From Rhodobacteraceae bacterium UBA1943 (GTDB lineage: Bacteria; Pseudomonadota; Alphaproteobacteria; Rhodobacterales; Rhodobacteraceae), in contig DDEX01000051.1 in assembly GCA_002336845.1 (NCBI GenBank), positions 93,172 to 157,171 of the forward strand: a stretch of DNA of 64,000 nucleotides, given 5' to 3'. The position numbers and the translations under genes are program-made. Below, piece by piece: positions 17,427 to 25,945 of this stretch (position 1 is the first letter of the stretch; each line of letters starts with the position of its first letter). The notes under the pieces were generated by a model. That model ran no database searches and was not told where the DNA came from. It worked only from the letters and a program-made list of their open reading frames with translations.

Positions 17427-17447
17427 TGTGCGCTGCTGCTGTATCAT
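17420..17447 (+). promoter_or_regulatory. Predicted repressor promoter (TTGACA-16-TATCAT)
   Basis: The -35 box TTGACA is at 17420-17425 and the -10 box TATCAT at 17442-17447, with a 16-base spacer. Transcription would begin about 17454, so the repressor mRNA has a leader of under 20 bases without a Shine-Dalgarno. It points against, and overlaps, the early promoter. Confidence 0.6.
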
Positions 17448-17478
17448 ACACATTCAACACAATTTACACAAATGTCAA
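17448..17478 (-). promoter_or_regulatory. Predicted early (ner-A) promoter with three operator repeats
   Basis: On the minus strand TTGACA (17478-17473) is a perfect -35 box, with a weak -10 (GAATGT) 17 bases on. Inside lie three hexamers read on the plus strand as ACACAT (17448-17453), ACACAA (17457-17462) and ACACAA (17466-17471), spaced exactly nine bases apart. Such phased repeats between two face-to-face promoters are expected for phage repressor/Ner operators. Confidence 0.55.
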
Positions 17479-18029
17479 GGCGTGGAAAAGGGATATTGGC
17501 ACCCGTTGCTAGGCGCATTCGCTTTCTTAGGGGCGAAGATACGCAGGAGACTTTCGCAAAGCGGATGGGCATTTCCCGATCCGCTCTTGCGAACTATGAA
17601 ACGGGTAGGTCCACGCCGGACAGCTTTGCATTGTCGAAAATCGCCAAGGCATGCGGAATTCCAGAGGACTACTTCACTTCAAGCCATGACCCCTTAGAGG
17701 CTAACCATAGTTTAGCAGCGACTGTTGGTGCGGTTGTGGAGGGGGGGCCGGACTGGACTGAAGATGAGGCAACTTTTGTTCGAATGCTTCGGCTTAGCGA
17801 TCAGGGGACCATCCGAGCAGTCATTGGCATGATGCTGGATGGGGTGGCCGACAGGGAGGTTACCGTTCAACTTCGGACGATCTATAGCATCAACGAAGAC
17901 TTGCAGCGCCTTGTTGAGGTGCAATCTCGCAAACGCGAGTTCTCAAAAGGACCGCTTGCCACCTATCCTGAAAGCTCACCGCTCCACCGGATCGGCTTCC
18001 AACTCAAGAGCGGAAAACATCCTCAATAA
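17472..18029 (+). CDS. XRE-family phage repressor
   Basis: 185-aa protein. An N-terminal lambda-Cro type helix-turn-helix spans roughly residues 12-65 (RRIRFLRGEDTQETFAKRMG, then ISRSALANYETGRSTPD). A C-terminal helical region, DWTEDEATFVRMLRLSDQG onward, is probably for oligomerisation. There is no LexA-type protease dyad. It faces the 18212 end, as the c repressor does in Mu. Its codons are visibly less GC-rich than flanking chromosome genes, consistent with phage origin. No Shine-Dalgarno precedes the ATG, which directly abuts the last operator hexamer. It is intact, so it could still give immunity to a related phage. Confidence 0.85.
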   Translation: MSRRGKGILAPVARRIRFLRGEDTQETFAKRMGISRSALANYETGRSTPDSFALSKIAKACGIPEDYFTSSHDPLEANHSLAATVGAVVEGGPDWTEDEATFVRMLRLSDQGTIRAVIGMMLDGVADREVTVQLRTIYSINEDLQRLVEVQSRKREFSKGPLATYPESSPLHRIGFQLKSGKHPQ

Positions 18030-18101
18030 GGTCCTCAATCACTTCTGCTTACAATAAAATCAATAACTTACGCTTGCGAAGCGTAAGCAAGGTTGAGGAC
18101 C
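18030..18101. other. Nested inverted repeats after the phage repressor
   Basis: The outer arms GGTCCTCAA (18030-18038) and TTGAGGACC (18093-18101) enclose an inner hairpin CTTACGCTT (18067-18075) with AAGCGTAAG (18079-18087) and loop GCG. The structure starts at the repressor stop codon and may terminate or stabilise its mRNA. It has no T-run. Confidence 0.6.
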
Positions 18102-18163
18102 TCGCGTCCTATGTAACTTCCCCTTAAAAATCAATCACCTAGTTCCACCGCAGCGCACTTGCG

Positions 18164-18212
18164 TTGCGGCAGAATTGGTTACACTCATTGCGGCAGAATT
18201 AGTTGCGCTTCA
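18164..18212 (-). repeat. L-end terminal repeats of the mini-Mu element
   Basis: Two copies of TGCGGCAGAATT (cores 18165-18174 and 18189-18198), 24 bases apart, ending GCGCTTCA at 18212. They are the inverse of the R-end copies. Confidence 0.8.
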
Positions 18213-18218
18213 CCTGCC
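18213..18218. repeat. Right target-site duplication of the mini-Mu element (CCTGCC)
   Basis: Exact copy of 14997-15002, directly after the terminal CA. Confidence 0.75.
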
Positions 18219-18224
18219 CCCTTT

Positions 18225-18275
18225 CATCTTGGCAGAAATATCCTCAGGGGGTCCGGGGGGCAGACAGCCCCCCGG
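18225..18275. repeat. Intergenic repeat, copy 2
   Basis: CATCTTGGCAGAAATATCCT followed by a GGGGGG/CCCCCC hairpin around CAGACAG. It sits at the 3' end of pbpC, 13 bp from the mini-Mu insertion, and could serve as the pbpC terminator on the minus strand. Confidence 0.75.
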
Positions 18276-18278
18276 CGC

Positions 18279-20315
18279 TTACCGCAAGCGCACCGTTGCC
18301 CGTGCGGAAAGCCCCTGCGCATCGATTACCGACAGCGTGACAAAGCCGCGCCCAAGGCCAGGCAGCATCGCCTCTCGCCCCCCCAGCGACAGCGCGACCG
18401 GCACGCCATTGGCCAGCCAGGTATAGGGTGCATGGCCGCCCGAGACGCGGACCATCAGACCGTCGGGCAACAGTTCCACCTCCGCCCCGTCGGGCGGGAA
18501 CGAGACGGCGGGCGCATCCGCCGCGACCTGAAAGGCCGCATGGCGGTTGCGAAAGCTGCGCAAAGGCACCGGCAGTTGCGAATTGGCCAGCATCAGTGCG
18601 GATGGCGGCGCGGACGGCTGCGGATCAAGTCTCGGTTTCAGACGGGCAAAGGCCTGAAACAGCACCGGCGCGGCAAGGTCGGCCCCGAACGCACCCGGCA
18701 CCGGCGTGCCATCGGGCCGCCCCATCCACACGCCCGCCACATGCCGCCCGTCGAACCCGATCGCCCAAGCATCGCGGTTGCCATAAGATGTGCCGGTCTT
18801 GTAGGCCAGCCGGTTCGCGGGAGAGCCCGGAGGCGGCGCAAGGCCCGCCAGAATATCGCCGACATACCAGGCGGCGACCGGGCCCATCAGGCGCTGGCCC
18901 TCGGCGTTCTCGCCCTCCATCCGCCAGCGCAGCGGCAGGGCCACCCCGCCCCGCGCGATGGCGGCGTAAAGCTGCACCATATCCTGCAAGGTCACGCCAA
19001 TGCCGCCCAGCGCAATTGCCAAGCCCGGCTGACCTACCGGCAAACGATAGCCGACCCCGGCCTTGTCCAGCGCATTCAGCAGACGGGCCGGACCCATCGC
19101 CTCGGTCAGCGAAACAACGGGGATGTTGAGCGACATCTGCAACGCCTCGCGCACGCGGATCGTGCCGCGATACTGGCGGTCGAAGTTCTGGGGGCGGTAG
19201 CCGTTGAAATCGGTCGGCTGATCCTCGATCATCATCTCGGGATGCGCCAGTCCATCGTCGAAGGCCAGCCCGTAGATCAGCGGTTTCAGGGTAGAGCCGG
19301 GGCTGCGCAGGGCCTGCGTCATATCGACAAAGCCCGCGCGCTGATCGGCCCGAAAAGCGGCGGATCCTACCGAAGCGAGGATTTCACCGCTCGCATGGTC
19401 GGCGACCACAATCGCCACCTGCATCCGCTCGCCCTGCCCGGCCACCGTCTCGGCGGCAAGCTTTTCCAGCGCGGTTTGCAGGCCCTTGTCCACCGTCAGG
19501 CGCAGGGTGCTCGCGGTAGGGTCGGCGGCGCGTGCGCGATCAGCCAGGTGCGGGGCAAGGGCTGGAAAGGGGCGGCGGGCGGAAGGAACGGGTTCGGTTG
19601 CCGCAGCCCTTGCCTGATCGGCATCGATCAGCCCGTCACGCTGCAACCGGGCCAGAACGCGGTCGCGCGCCGCCGTCGCCCGTTCGACCGAGCGGTCGGG
19701 GCGGCGACCCTCCGGGCTTTGCGGAATGGCCACCAGAAGCGCAATTTGCGCGGGCGTCAGGCGGCGGGGCTCTTTGCCGAAATAGGCGATTGAAGCGGCG
19801 CGAATGCCCTCCAGGTTGCCGCCATAAGGGGCAAGGTGCAGGTAAAGCGTCAGGATCTGATCCTTGGTCAGCCGCCGCTCCAGCGCCCAGGCAACGCGCA
19901 TCTGGCGCAGCTTGCCACTGGCCTTGCCGGTGCCTGAATCTTCCAGCAGACGCGCAACCTGCATCGTCAGGGTCGAGCCGCCCGAGACGATATGGCCATA
20001 GCGGATCGCCTGCCCCACGGCGCGCAGCACGGCACGCGGGTCCACCCCGCCGTGGTTGTAAAAGCGGTGGTCTTCATAATCCAGCAGCGCGGCAATGAAG
20101 GCCGGGTCCACCTGCCCAAGGTCAACCGCCATGCGCCAGCGGCCATCGGCCACGGTATAGGCGCGCAACAGCTCGCCGTTGCGGTCCTGCACCTGAACCG
20201 ATGTTTGTACCACCAGGGGCGGCAGGTCAGTGGCATCGACCCATTGGTCAAACCCATCGCGGCCCATGGCGGCAAGCCAGAGGCCCGCCGCCAGTGCCAG
20301 AAGCCATTTGCCCAT
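18279..20315 (-). CDS. pbpC: Penicillin-binding protein 1C
   Basis: 678-aa bifunctional peptidoglycan synthase, anchored by one N-terminal membrane segment. The GT51 glycosyltransferase motifs are DYEDHRFYNHGGVDPRAVLRA near residue 80 and GGSTLTMQVAR. The transpeptidase motifs are SPGSTLKPLIYG (SxxK), SLN, and YKTGTSYGNRDAW (KTG). The C-terminal approximately 90 residues form the BiPBP domain found only in PBP1C. The ATG at 20315 is used; a GTG one codon earlier is possible. The gene follows the alpha-2-macroglobulin gene with a 15-bp gap, the standard yfhM-pbpC pairing. Confidence 0.95.
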   Translation of the reverse strand: MGKWLLALAAGLWLAAMGRDGFDQWVDATDLPPLVVQTSVQVQDRNGELLRAYTVADGRWRMAVDLGQVDPAFIAALLDYEDHRFYNHGGVDPRAVLRAVGQAIRYGHIVSGGSTLTMQVARLLEDSGTGKASGKLRQMRVAWALERRLTKDQILTLYLHLAPYGGNLEGIRAASIAYFGKEPRRLTPAQIALLVAIPQSPEGRRPDRSVERATAARDRVLARLQRDGLIDADQARAAATEPVPSARRPFPALAPHLADRARAADPTASTLRLTVDKGLQTALEKLAAETVAGQGERMQVAIVVADHASGEILASVGSAAFRADQRAGFVDMTQALRSPGSTLKPLIYGLAFDDGLAHPEMMIEDQPTDFNGYRPQNFDRQYRGTIRVREALQMSLNIPVVSLTEAMGPARLLNALDKAGVGYRLPVGQPGLAIALGGIGVTLQDMVQLYAAIARGGVALPLRWRMEGENAEGQRLMGPVAAWYVGDILAGLAPPPGSPANRLAYKTGTSYGNRDAWAIGFDGRHVAGVWMGRPDGTPVPGAFGADLAAPVLFQAFARLKPRLDPQPSAPPSALMLANSQLPVPLRSFRNRHAAFQVAADAPAVSFPPDGAEVELLPDGLMVRVSGGHAPYTWLANGVPVALSLGGREAMLPGLGRGFVTLSVIDAQGLSARATVRLR

Positions 20316-20330
20316 CACTCACCGCCCGGC

Positions 20331-23300
20331 TTACTCGGCAATGGTCAGGCTGCCCGTTTCGCTGCGCCCGGTCAGGTCGGGGCGATACATATCCTCGACC
20401 GAGGCCGCCGGGTGGTGATAGGTGCCGGGTGAGATGGCGCGGACAATATAGGCAAGCTGGAAGGTCGCATTGTCCATCCGGTCGATCGCGGTCAGGAAGC
20501 GGTCCTGGCGGAACTCGGAATGCGCCACGTCGGTTTCGGCCGACAGCCAGTCAAGGTTGCCCACGTCACCGCCCGCGATCAGGTTGGGGTTGTCGATCTC
20601 CAGCCCGGCGGGCAGCGGGTCGCTGACCATCAGGCGGGCTTCGCCCCGGCCGAAGGGCGTCACCTCCAGCACCACGGCCAGCCGGTCGCCGACCTTGACC
20701 TTGGCCATGTCGGCGGGTTCGCCATCCAGCGTGTAATAGGTGCGGGTGATGGTATAGCCGGTGCCGCCTGCGGGCTCGGGGTCGGTGGGCACGCCATAGG
20801 TGGTGACGGTCAGCACGGTATCGGCATCGCTGCCGTTCCTGACCACCACCGGATCGGTGGAAGTGGCATCCAGCACCTTGACCAGCGGTCCGCTTGCGGG
20901 GGCGCCGTTCAGGGTGATGCCCTCGGCCCCCTTACGGTCGATCAGGGCATTGGCGGCCAGAAGGGCCCAGGTCGCCTCTTGCGTCGAAAGGCTGGTGTCG
21001 GTGGCGATGCGGGCGGTCAGTGCCTCGCGGTCCACCGCATTGGAACCGCTTTCGGCAGCCAGAGCCAGAACCCCGGCGGCGTCGCGGTAGTTGGTGCCGT
21101 AATCGGCGCGCCAGATCTGGTCAGTCTCTTTGCCTTTCAGCGCGTTGAGGGCGGTGCCCGCGCGGCGGAACATGGCATCGGCGCGCTGCTGGTCGCCATA
21201 ACTGGCCAGCGCCGCACCCAGTTGGGCCTGCGCCAGCGGGGTGGCGAAGGCATCGCCCTTCACATCGGCATAGTAACGCAGGTCACCCACCGCCGCCGCG
21301 CCTTCGCGCGCCAGAACCATCAGGGCATAGGCGAGGTCTTCGCCACCCTTGTCGAAGTCGGCGTAATAGTTGGTCTTGTTGCGCAGGTTGTCGAGCGCGG
21401 TGCGCAGCGCCCGGTCGGGCACGTCGAACCCGCGCGCTTTGGCGCGGCTGAGGAAATCGGTGACGAAAGCATCCAGCCACATATCGCCATCCGACGGACC
21501 CCAGAGGCCAAAACCCCCTGCCGCCGACTGGTTGGTCAGAACCGCCGTCACGGATTCGTCGATGCGCTGCTTCAGATTGTCAGCCTGCGGCAGGTCCAGC
21601 GCCGCCGCGACCTGGTCGAAGTAGAGCAGCGGCAGCGCCTTGGAGGTGATCTGCTCGGTGCAGCCATAGGGGTAACGGTCCAGGGCCGCCAGAATCCCCG
21701 GTGCGTTCAGCCGGGCGATGGGGCCGACGGCCATGGTGGCCTTGGCCGACCCCGGCAGAAGGCCGGCAAAGGCGTTCTGGTCAAAGGTGAACTCTTTGCC
21801 CTTGGCCAGCGTGAACCGGCTGACATGCACGGTGGCGGGGTCATTCACCTCAACCGGCACGGTCAGGGTTTTGGCCAGCACCTTGCCGTCGGGCGTGGTC
21901 AGGCGCAGGTCAATCGTTTGCACGCCCACATCCCGCGCCGTGACCGGCACCGAGAAGGTGGCCTTGCCCTTGTCGGCCAGATCAAAGCCCGAGGGGACGG
22001 GGCCGATGGTCAGCCCACCCGAGGTGACATCCAGGCTCATCCGGCCCGAAGGCCCGGTGGCATGCACAATCTCCAACAGAACGCGGCTTTGGTCGCCCGG
22101 TTGCAGGAAACGCGGCAGGCTGGCCGTCACAACCACCGGGTCGCGCACCAGCACATCGGCACTGGCCTGCCCCACGCCTTTCTTGGACCAGGCGACAGCC
22201 ATCACCTTAACCGTGCCGTTGAAGGACGGCAGGTTGAACGTGGCGCGCGCATAGCCATCGGCCCCCACGGTCACGGGACCGGAGAAATAGGCCACCAGTT
22301 CCTCGGTGGGCGGGGGCGCTTGCAGGCGGGCCTGCGCGCCCGCATCGCCGCCGGAACGAACCTCGCCCGTCTCGCCACTCAGCCCGTCGATCAGACGGCC
22401 ATAGAGGTCGCGGATGCCGACGCCCAGCTTGCGCTGACCGAAGTAATAGCCTTGCGGATCGGGCGGGGTATAGGCGGTCAGGTTCAGGATGCCTTGATCG
22501 ACCGCCGCGATGGTCACATAGGCCTGATCGCCCGCCGCCACACCATCCACCTTCACAGCCACGTCCAGCGGGCCACGCGGGGCAGCCTCTGGCGCGACCT
22601 CGACCGTGGCTTTCAGCGCGCGGTCGCCGGGGTCGATCGAGGCATGGGCAAGGCCCAGCGCGCGGGCGGGGTTATGACCCGCAGCCACATCCATCGGGCG
22701 CAAGGCCGAGACGGTGACATAGACGCCAGCGCCCCAATCGTCGGTTACATCCAGCGGGATCAGGTTTTCCCCTGCCGTCAGGTCAACCGCCTTCATCGCC
22801 ACCAGCCGGTTCGACAGCACCGTCACCAGCGCCTTGCCCGCCGCACGCGGCACGACGCGGACCTGCGCCACATCGCCGGGTTTGTAGGCGGGTTTATCCA
22901 GCGACAGTTCCAGCGTATCGGGTGTCGCGGTCGCATCGGCGGGGGCATACCAGCTTGCCCAGAAGGTCGTGGAAGTTACGGCGCTGCCGCCCCCCATCTG
23001 TTCGACCTTCAGTTCATACTCGCCCCATTCCACCTTTGCCGCGATATCCTGCGCGGCATTTTCCAGATCGGTCGTGCCATCGGCCACCGGGGTGCGGGTG
23101 GTTACCGGCTCCCAGTTCCAGTTGCCGTAGTTCTGATACCATTGGTAGTTGGTGTCGATGCGCGACAGCGACCATTTCACCTTCATCGCCACGGGCTTTT
23201 CATCCGCACCAACAGCGACAAGGCTAAAGCGGGCGTCGGCCCCTTCGGGAACCACCTGATCGAACAGGGGCTTCACGCCGATGATCGGGGCTGAAGGCGT

Positions 23301-25778
23301 CAGCGCCTTCGTCACCTGACGTTCCACCGGGCGGCCAGAGCCTTCTGCCACGCGGACGGTGGCGCGAATTTCCAGCGGGCGGCCCGGGTCTTCGACCACG
23401 GGCAACGGCAGGGCAAGGGTGGCCGTGCCAGCCTCATCCGTGCGGGCAGGGTCAAGGCTGGTCATCATGCCCGAGAAGGGTTCGTCATACTTGCCAAAGA
23501 CATAGCCGGGAAAGCTGGCAAGGCCGCTCGCCGCGCGCAGGAACACCTCGCCCTCCACCGCCAGATCGGCACCGGGGGCACCAAACAGATACCGGGCATC
23601 GACCGTCAGGTCAGGCGTTTCGCCAAGGCGCACCGCGCCTTCGGGCAGCTTCAGCGTAAAATCGATCCGTTCGGGCAGGAAATCCTCGACCAGAAAGGTT
23701 TTCGAGGTCAGGGCCGCCGCATTCGGATCGGCATACATATCCAGCCGCCAGACGCCGCGCGGGGCATTGCCCGCCACCGGCAGGGCAAAGACATGGCCAC
23801 CCGCGCCGGAATCCTGCGCCAGCGCGCGGGAATATTCGACGCCATCGGGACGGGTCAGCACGGCAGTCAGGGGCAGGCCCTCGATCGCGCGGGATTCGGT
23901 ATCGCGGGTCAGGGCGGTGACATTCACGGTTTCCCCGGCGCGATAGGCACCTCGGTCGGTCGCAAGGAATACATCGACCGGCGGGGCGGCCTCTCGCCCT
24001 TCGACGCCACGGTCGGACAGGTCGAACTCGGGGTCTTGCAGCGACAGGAAAGCAATATCCAGGTCGCCTTCTTTGGCGACAACCAGTGCCGGGCTGGCAG
24101 CGCCGGTGCCCTTGGTCAGGCCCGGCTCGAAATGGGCATAGCCCATCTCGTCGGTGGTGGCGGTGCCAAGCACCTCGTTCGCCTGGCTGAGAAGCTGCAC
24201 CGGAATGCCCGCCTTGGCCCCGGCATCGCCAAGGCCCCGCACGAAGACGTGCAGACCATCGACGCCCGACATGGTGGTGATGCCAAGGTCAGAAACGACG
24301 AACCACTGCCAGCCGGCGGGAACGGTGCCGGAATCGACCCCCGGAACGGCGGCGCGCAGGGCATAGACGCCAGCGGGCTGGCCCTTCAGCGCCTCATCCA
24401 ACGGCAGGCGGGTGGTCACGTCATGGTTCACATCCTGCTTGACCGAGGCAGTGCCGGACCAGATTTCGGTGCCGATCTGCTCGCTGAAATCATACTCCTG
24501 ATAATCATACATCGGTGTGCCGAAATAGCCGTTCTGAATGGCGCGCAGAAGGTTGCGGTCGGTCACGCGATAGACGGTCAGGTCCAGCTTGTCGGTGTTG
24601 ACGGTTTCAACCGGCACCGCCGCGCCGCCCGCCTTTGGCAGCACATAGCCGCGCCCGGCAAAGCGGACGCCGGGGTTGCGGTCGCGGATATAGGCGGTGA
24701 TGTCGATGGATTTGGCGAGCGTCTGGCCATCGGCCGCGGGCAGGCCTTCGCGGAACGTCACGGTGCTGCGGCTGCCATGGGTCAGCCCCTCGACACAAAG
24801 CTGGCGGTAGCCGTCGAAGGAAACGGTCAGGTCAGGCGCGGGAAGCTGGACATAGGGGGTATAGTCGGTGCCGGTCTTGATCAGGTCTTCCGAGAAGTTC
24901 ACGCAGATGCGGGGACGCAGGCTATCGGCCTGCACTTCGTTATCGACGATGCGAAAGCCGTATTTGCCCATGGCGTCGTCCAGCAGCGTGGCGGTATCGT
25001 CGCGGTGTTGCAGCTTTTCGGCCAGACGCAGGGCCTGAACCGTGTCACGGCCCCGGCCGATCTGCTCCAGCGCCTGCCCCATCTGGACCAGAATCGAATG
25101 CTGCTGTGGCTTGCCGTCGGACCGCAGATAGGCGTTGGCGGCAGCATAATAGGATTTCTCGTACCAACTGTTCTGGTTGCCGGAGTCCTGCGGCGCAGCA
25201 AGATACAGCCGGCGGGCATATTCCAGCCAGTCGGCGGCGCTGTCCGACAGGACCACCGCCGCGCCGGTGAAATTGGCCGCCCCGCGCAGGTCATTCTGTG
25301 CCTCGGCGTCAGCGGCGGAAGCGAGGTGTTCCTCGGCGCTGTACCCGTTGGTGGTGTGCTGGTTGGCAAGGTCGGCGGCCATGCCGGTGATGGCGCCATA
25401 TTCCCATGACCCGACGAAGTTCAGTTCGGCGGCGCGGGTGGCGGCCAGCGCCTCGGCCCCCTTCGAGGCGGGAATCACAAAGCCGGAATAGGCGTTGTTG
25501 AAAGGCGCGGCCTCTCCCGGATTGGATTTCGGAAAGCACGAGCCGTTGCGGGTGTTGAAGGTAAAGGCGGTGCAAGCCTTGTTCGACAGGCAGGCGCGCT
25601 CGCAGGCATCCAGCGTGGTATCGAAAATAGAGGCCAGGTCGCCCCCCGGCAGATCAGTGTTCTCCGAGATGGCAAGACGCCGCTGGGGGATCAGGTCATC
25701 GGCTTGTGCTGTGCCTGCACCCAGCAGAAATACCACGGCAAGCGCCCCGAAAACCCGGGCCGAACGAAATGCAGCCAT
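20331..25778 (-). CDS. Bacterial alpha-2-macroglobulin with N-terminal PAN/apple domain
   Basis: 1815-aa periplasmic protease trap. It starts with a Sec signal peptide cleaved after GTAQA, and there is no lipobox, unlike E. coli YfhM. A Cys-rich PAN/apple-like module follows (TTLDACERACLSNKACTAF, residues about 50-68), then the chain of MG domains, and the thioester motif GCTEQ near the middle of the C-terminal third in YPYGCTEQITSKALP. The intact CxEQ means covalent trapping of proteases is possible. Its partner PBP1C is encoded next and is thought to repair peptidoglycan at breach sites. GGAGG lies seven bases before the ATG at 25778. Confidence 0.92.
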   Translation of the reverse strand: MAAFRSARVFGALAVVFLLGAGTAQADDLIPQRRLAISENTDLPGGDLASIFDTTLDACERACLSNKACTAFTFNTRNGSCFPKSNPGEAAPFNNAYSGFVIPASKGAEALAATRAAELNFVGSWEYGAITGMAADLANQHTTNGYSAEEHLASAADAEAQNDLRGAANFTGAAVVLSDSAADWLEYARRLYLAAPQDSGNQNSWYEKSYYAAANAYLRSDGKPQQHSILVQMGQALEQIGRGRDTVQALRLAEKLQHRDDTATLLDDAMGKYGFRIVDNEVQADSLRPRICVNFSEDLIKTGTDYTPYVQLPAPDLTVSFDGYRQLCVEGLTHGSRSTVTFREGLPAADGQTLAKSIDITAYIRDRNPGVRFAGRGYVLPKAGGAAVPVETVNTDKLDLTVYRVTDRNLLRAIQNGYFGTPMYDYQEYDFSEQIGTEIWSGTASVKQDVNHDVTTRLPLDEALKGQPAGVYALRAAVPGVDSGTVPAGWQWFVVSDLGITTMSGVDGLHVFVRGLGDAGAKAGIPVQLLSQANEVLGTATTDEMGYAHFEPGLTKGTGAASPALVVAKEGDLDIAFLSLQDPEFDLSDRGVEGREAAPPVDVFLATDRGAYRAGETVNVTALTRDTESRAIEGLPLTAVLTRPDGVEYSRALAQDSGAGGHVFALPVAGNAPRGVWRLDMYADPNAAALTSKTFLVEDFLPERIDFTLKLPEGAVRLGETPDLTVDARYLFGAPGADLAVEGEVFLRAASGLASFPGYVFGKYDEPFSGMMTSLDPARTDEAGTATLALPLPVVEDPGRPLEIRATVRVAEGSGRPVERQVTKALTPSAPIIGVKPLFDQVVPEGADARFSLVAVGADEKPVAMKVKWSLSRIDTNYQWYQNYGNWNWEPVTTRTPVADGTTDLENAAQDIAAKVEWGEYELKVEQMGGGSAVTSTTFWASWYAPADATATPDTLELSLDKPAYKPGDVAQVRVVPRAAGKALVTVLSNRLVAMKAVDLTAGENLIPLDVTDDWGAGVYVTVSALRPMDVAAGHNPARALGLAHASIDPGDRALKATVEVAPEAAPRGPLDVAVKVDGVAAGDQAYVTIAAVDQGILNLTAYTPPDPQGYYFGQRKLGVGIRDLYGRLIDGLSGETGEVRSGGDAGAQARLQAPPPTEELVAYFSGPVTVGADGYARATFNLPSFNGTVKVMAVAWSKKGVGQASADVLVRDPVVVTASLPRFLQPGDQSRVLLEIVHATGPSGRMSLDVTSGGLTIGPVPSGFDLADKGKATFSVPVTARDVGVQTIDLRLTTPDGKVLAKTLTVPVEVNDPATVHVSRFTLAKGKEFTFDQNAFAGLLPGSAKATMAVGPIARLNAPGILAALDRYPYGCTEQITSKALPLLYFDQVAAALDLPQADNLKQRIDESVTAVLTNQSAAGGFGLWGPSDGDMWLDAFVTDFLSRAKARGFDVPDRALRTALDNLRNKTNYYADFDKGGEDLAYALMVLAREGAAAVGDLRYYADVKGDAFATPLAQAQLGAALASYGDQQRADAMFRRAGTALNALKGKETDQIWRADYGTNYRDAAGVLALAAESGSNAVDREALTARIATDTSLSTQEATWALLAANALIDRKGAEGITLNGAPASGPLVKVLDATSTDPVVVRNGSDADTVLTVTTYGVPTDPEPAGGTGYTITRTYYTLDGEPADMAKVKVGDRLAVVLEVTPFGRGEARLMVSDPLPAGLEIDNPNLIAGGDVGNLDWLSAETDVAHSEFRQDRFLTAIDRMDNATFQLAYIVRAISPGTYHHPAASVEDMYRPDLTGRSETGSLTIAE

Positions 25779-25945
25779 CACCAATCCTCCGTCAAATAGC
25801 GCCCCGAAACTGGCACGGGCAGGCGGCAGGTTGCAAGGATTCGCAACGACCTTGGGTCATTTCCAGCGTTAAACCTGCCTTCACGATGTTCCCCGATCCT
25901 GACCCCGAGTCGCCATGGGCCACACATGGCCACAGGACGGGCAGG

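Larger units (their letters stand above)
15003..18212. mobile_element. Miniature, internally deleted Mu-like transposable prophage (3210 bp)
   Basis: The ends are TG (15003) and CA (18212), flanked by a perfect 6-bp duplication CCTGCC. Each end carries two copies of TTCTGCCGCA in inverted orientation: 15019-15028 and 15039-15048 on one side, 18189-18198 and 18165-18174 (complement) on the other. Inside, read from the 18212 end, are a repressor facing that end, divergent Ner, the N-terminal part of transposase A, a C-terminal fragment of an I-type protease, and two small helix-turn-helix genes. The order repressor-ner-A matches the left end of Mu-like phages, so 18212 is the phage L end and 15003 the R end. 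All packaging, head and tail genes and the transposase catalytic core are missing. Confidence 0.85.

Noticed and set aside
15013..18204. An insertion sequence or integron rather than a phage remnant
   Set aside because: The inverted repeats could fit an IS, but the divergent repressor, Ner-like protein, A-type transposase and I fragment in phage order fit a Mu-like element better.
15003..18212. A complete, inducible Mu-like prophage
   Set aside because: Only 3.2 kb long, with no DDE domain, head, tail or lysis genes.
18159..19793. A 544-codon plus-strand frame from the mini-Mu end into pbpC
   Set aside because: It is antisense to pbpC, whose catalytic motifs are all present; it has no start signal.
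20520..23294. A 924-codon open frame on the plus strand inside the macroglobulin gene
   Set aside because: It is antisense to a gene with clear domains and thioester motif; its composition (rich in His, Gln, Gly, Arg) is typical of the shadow strand of high-GC genes.
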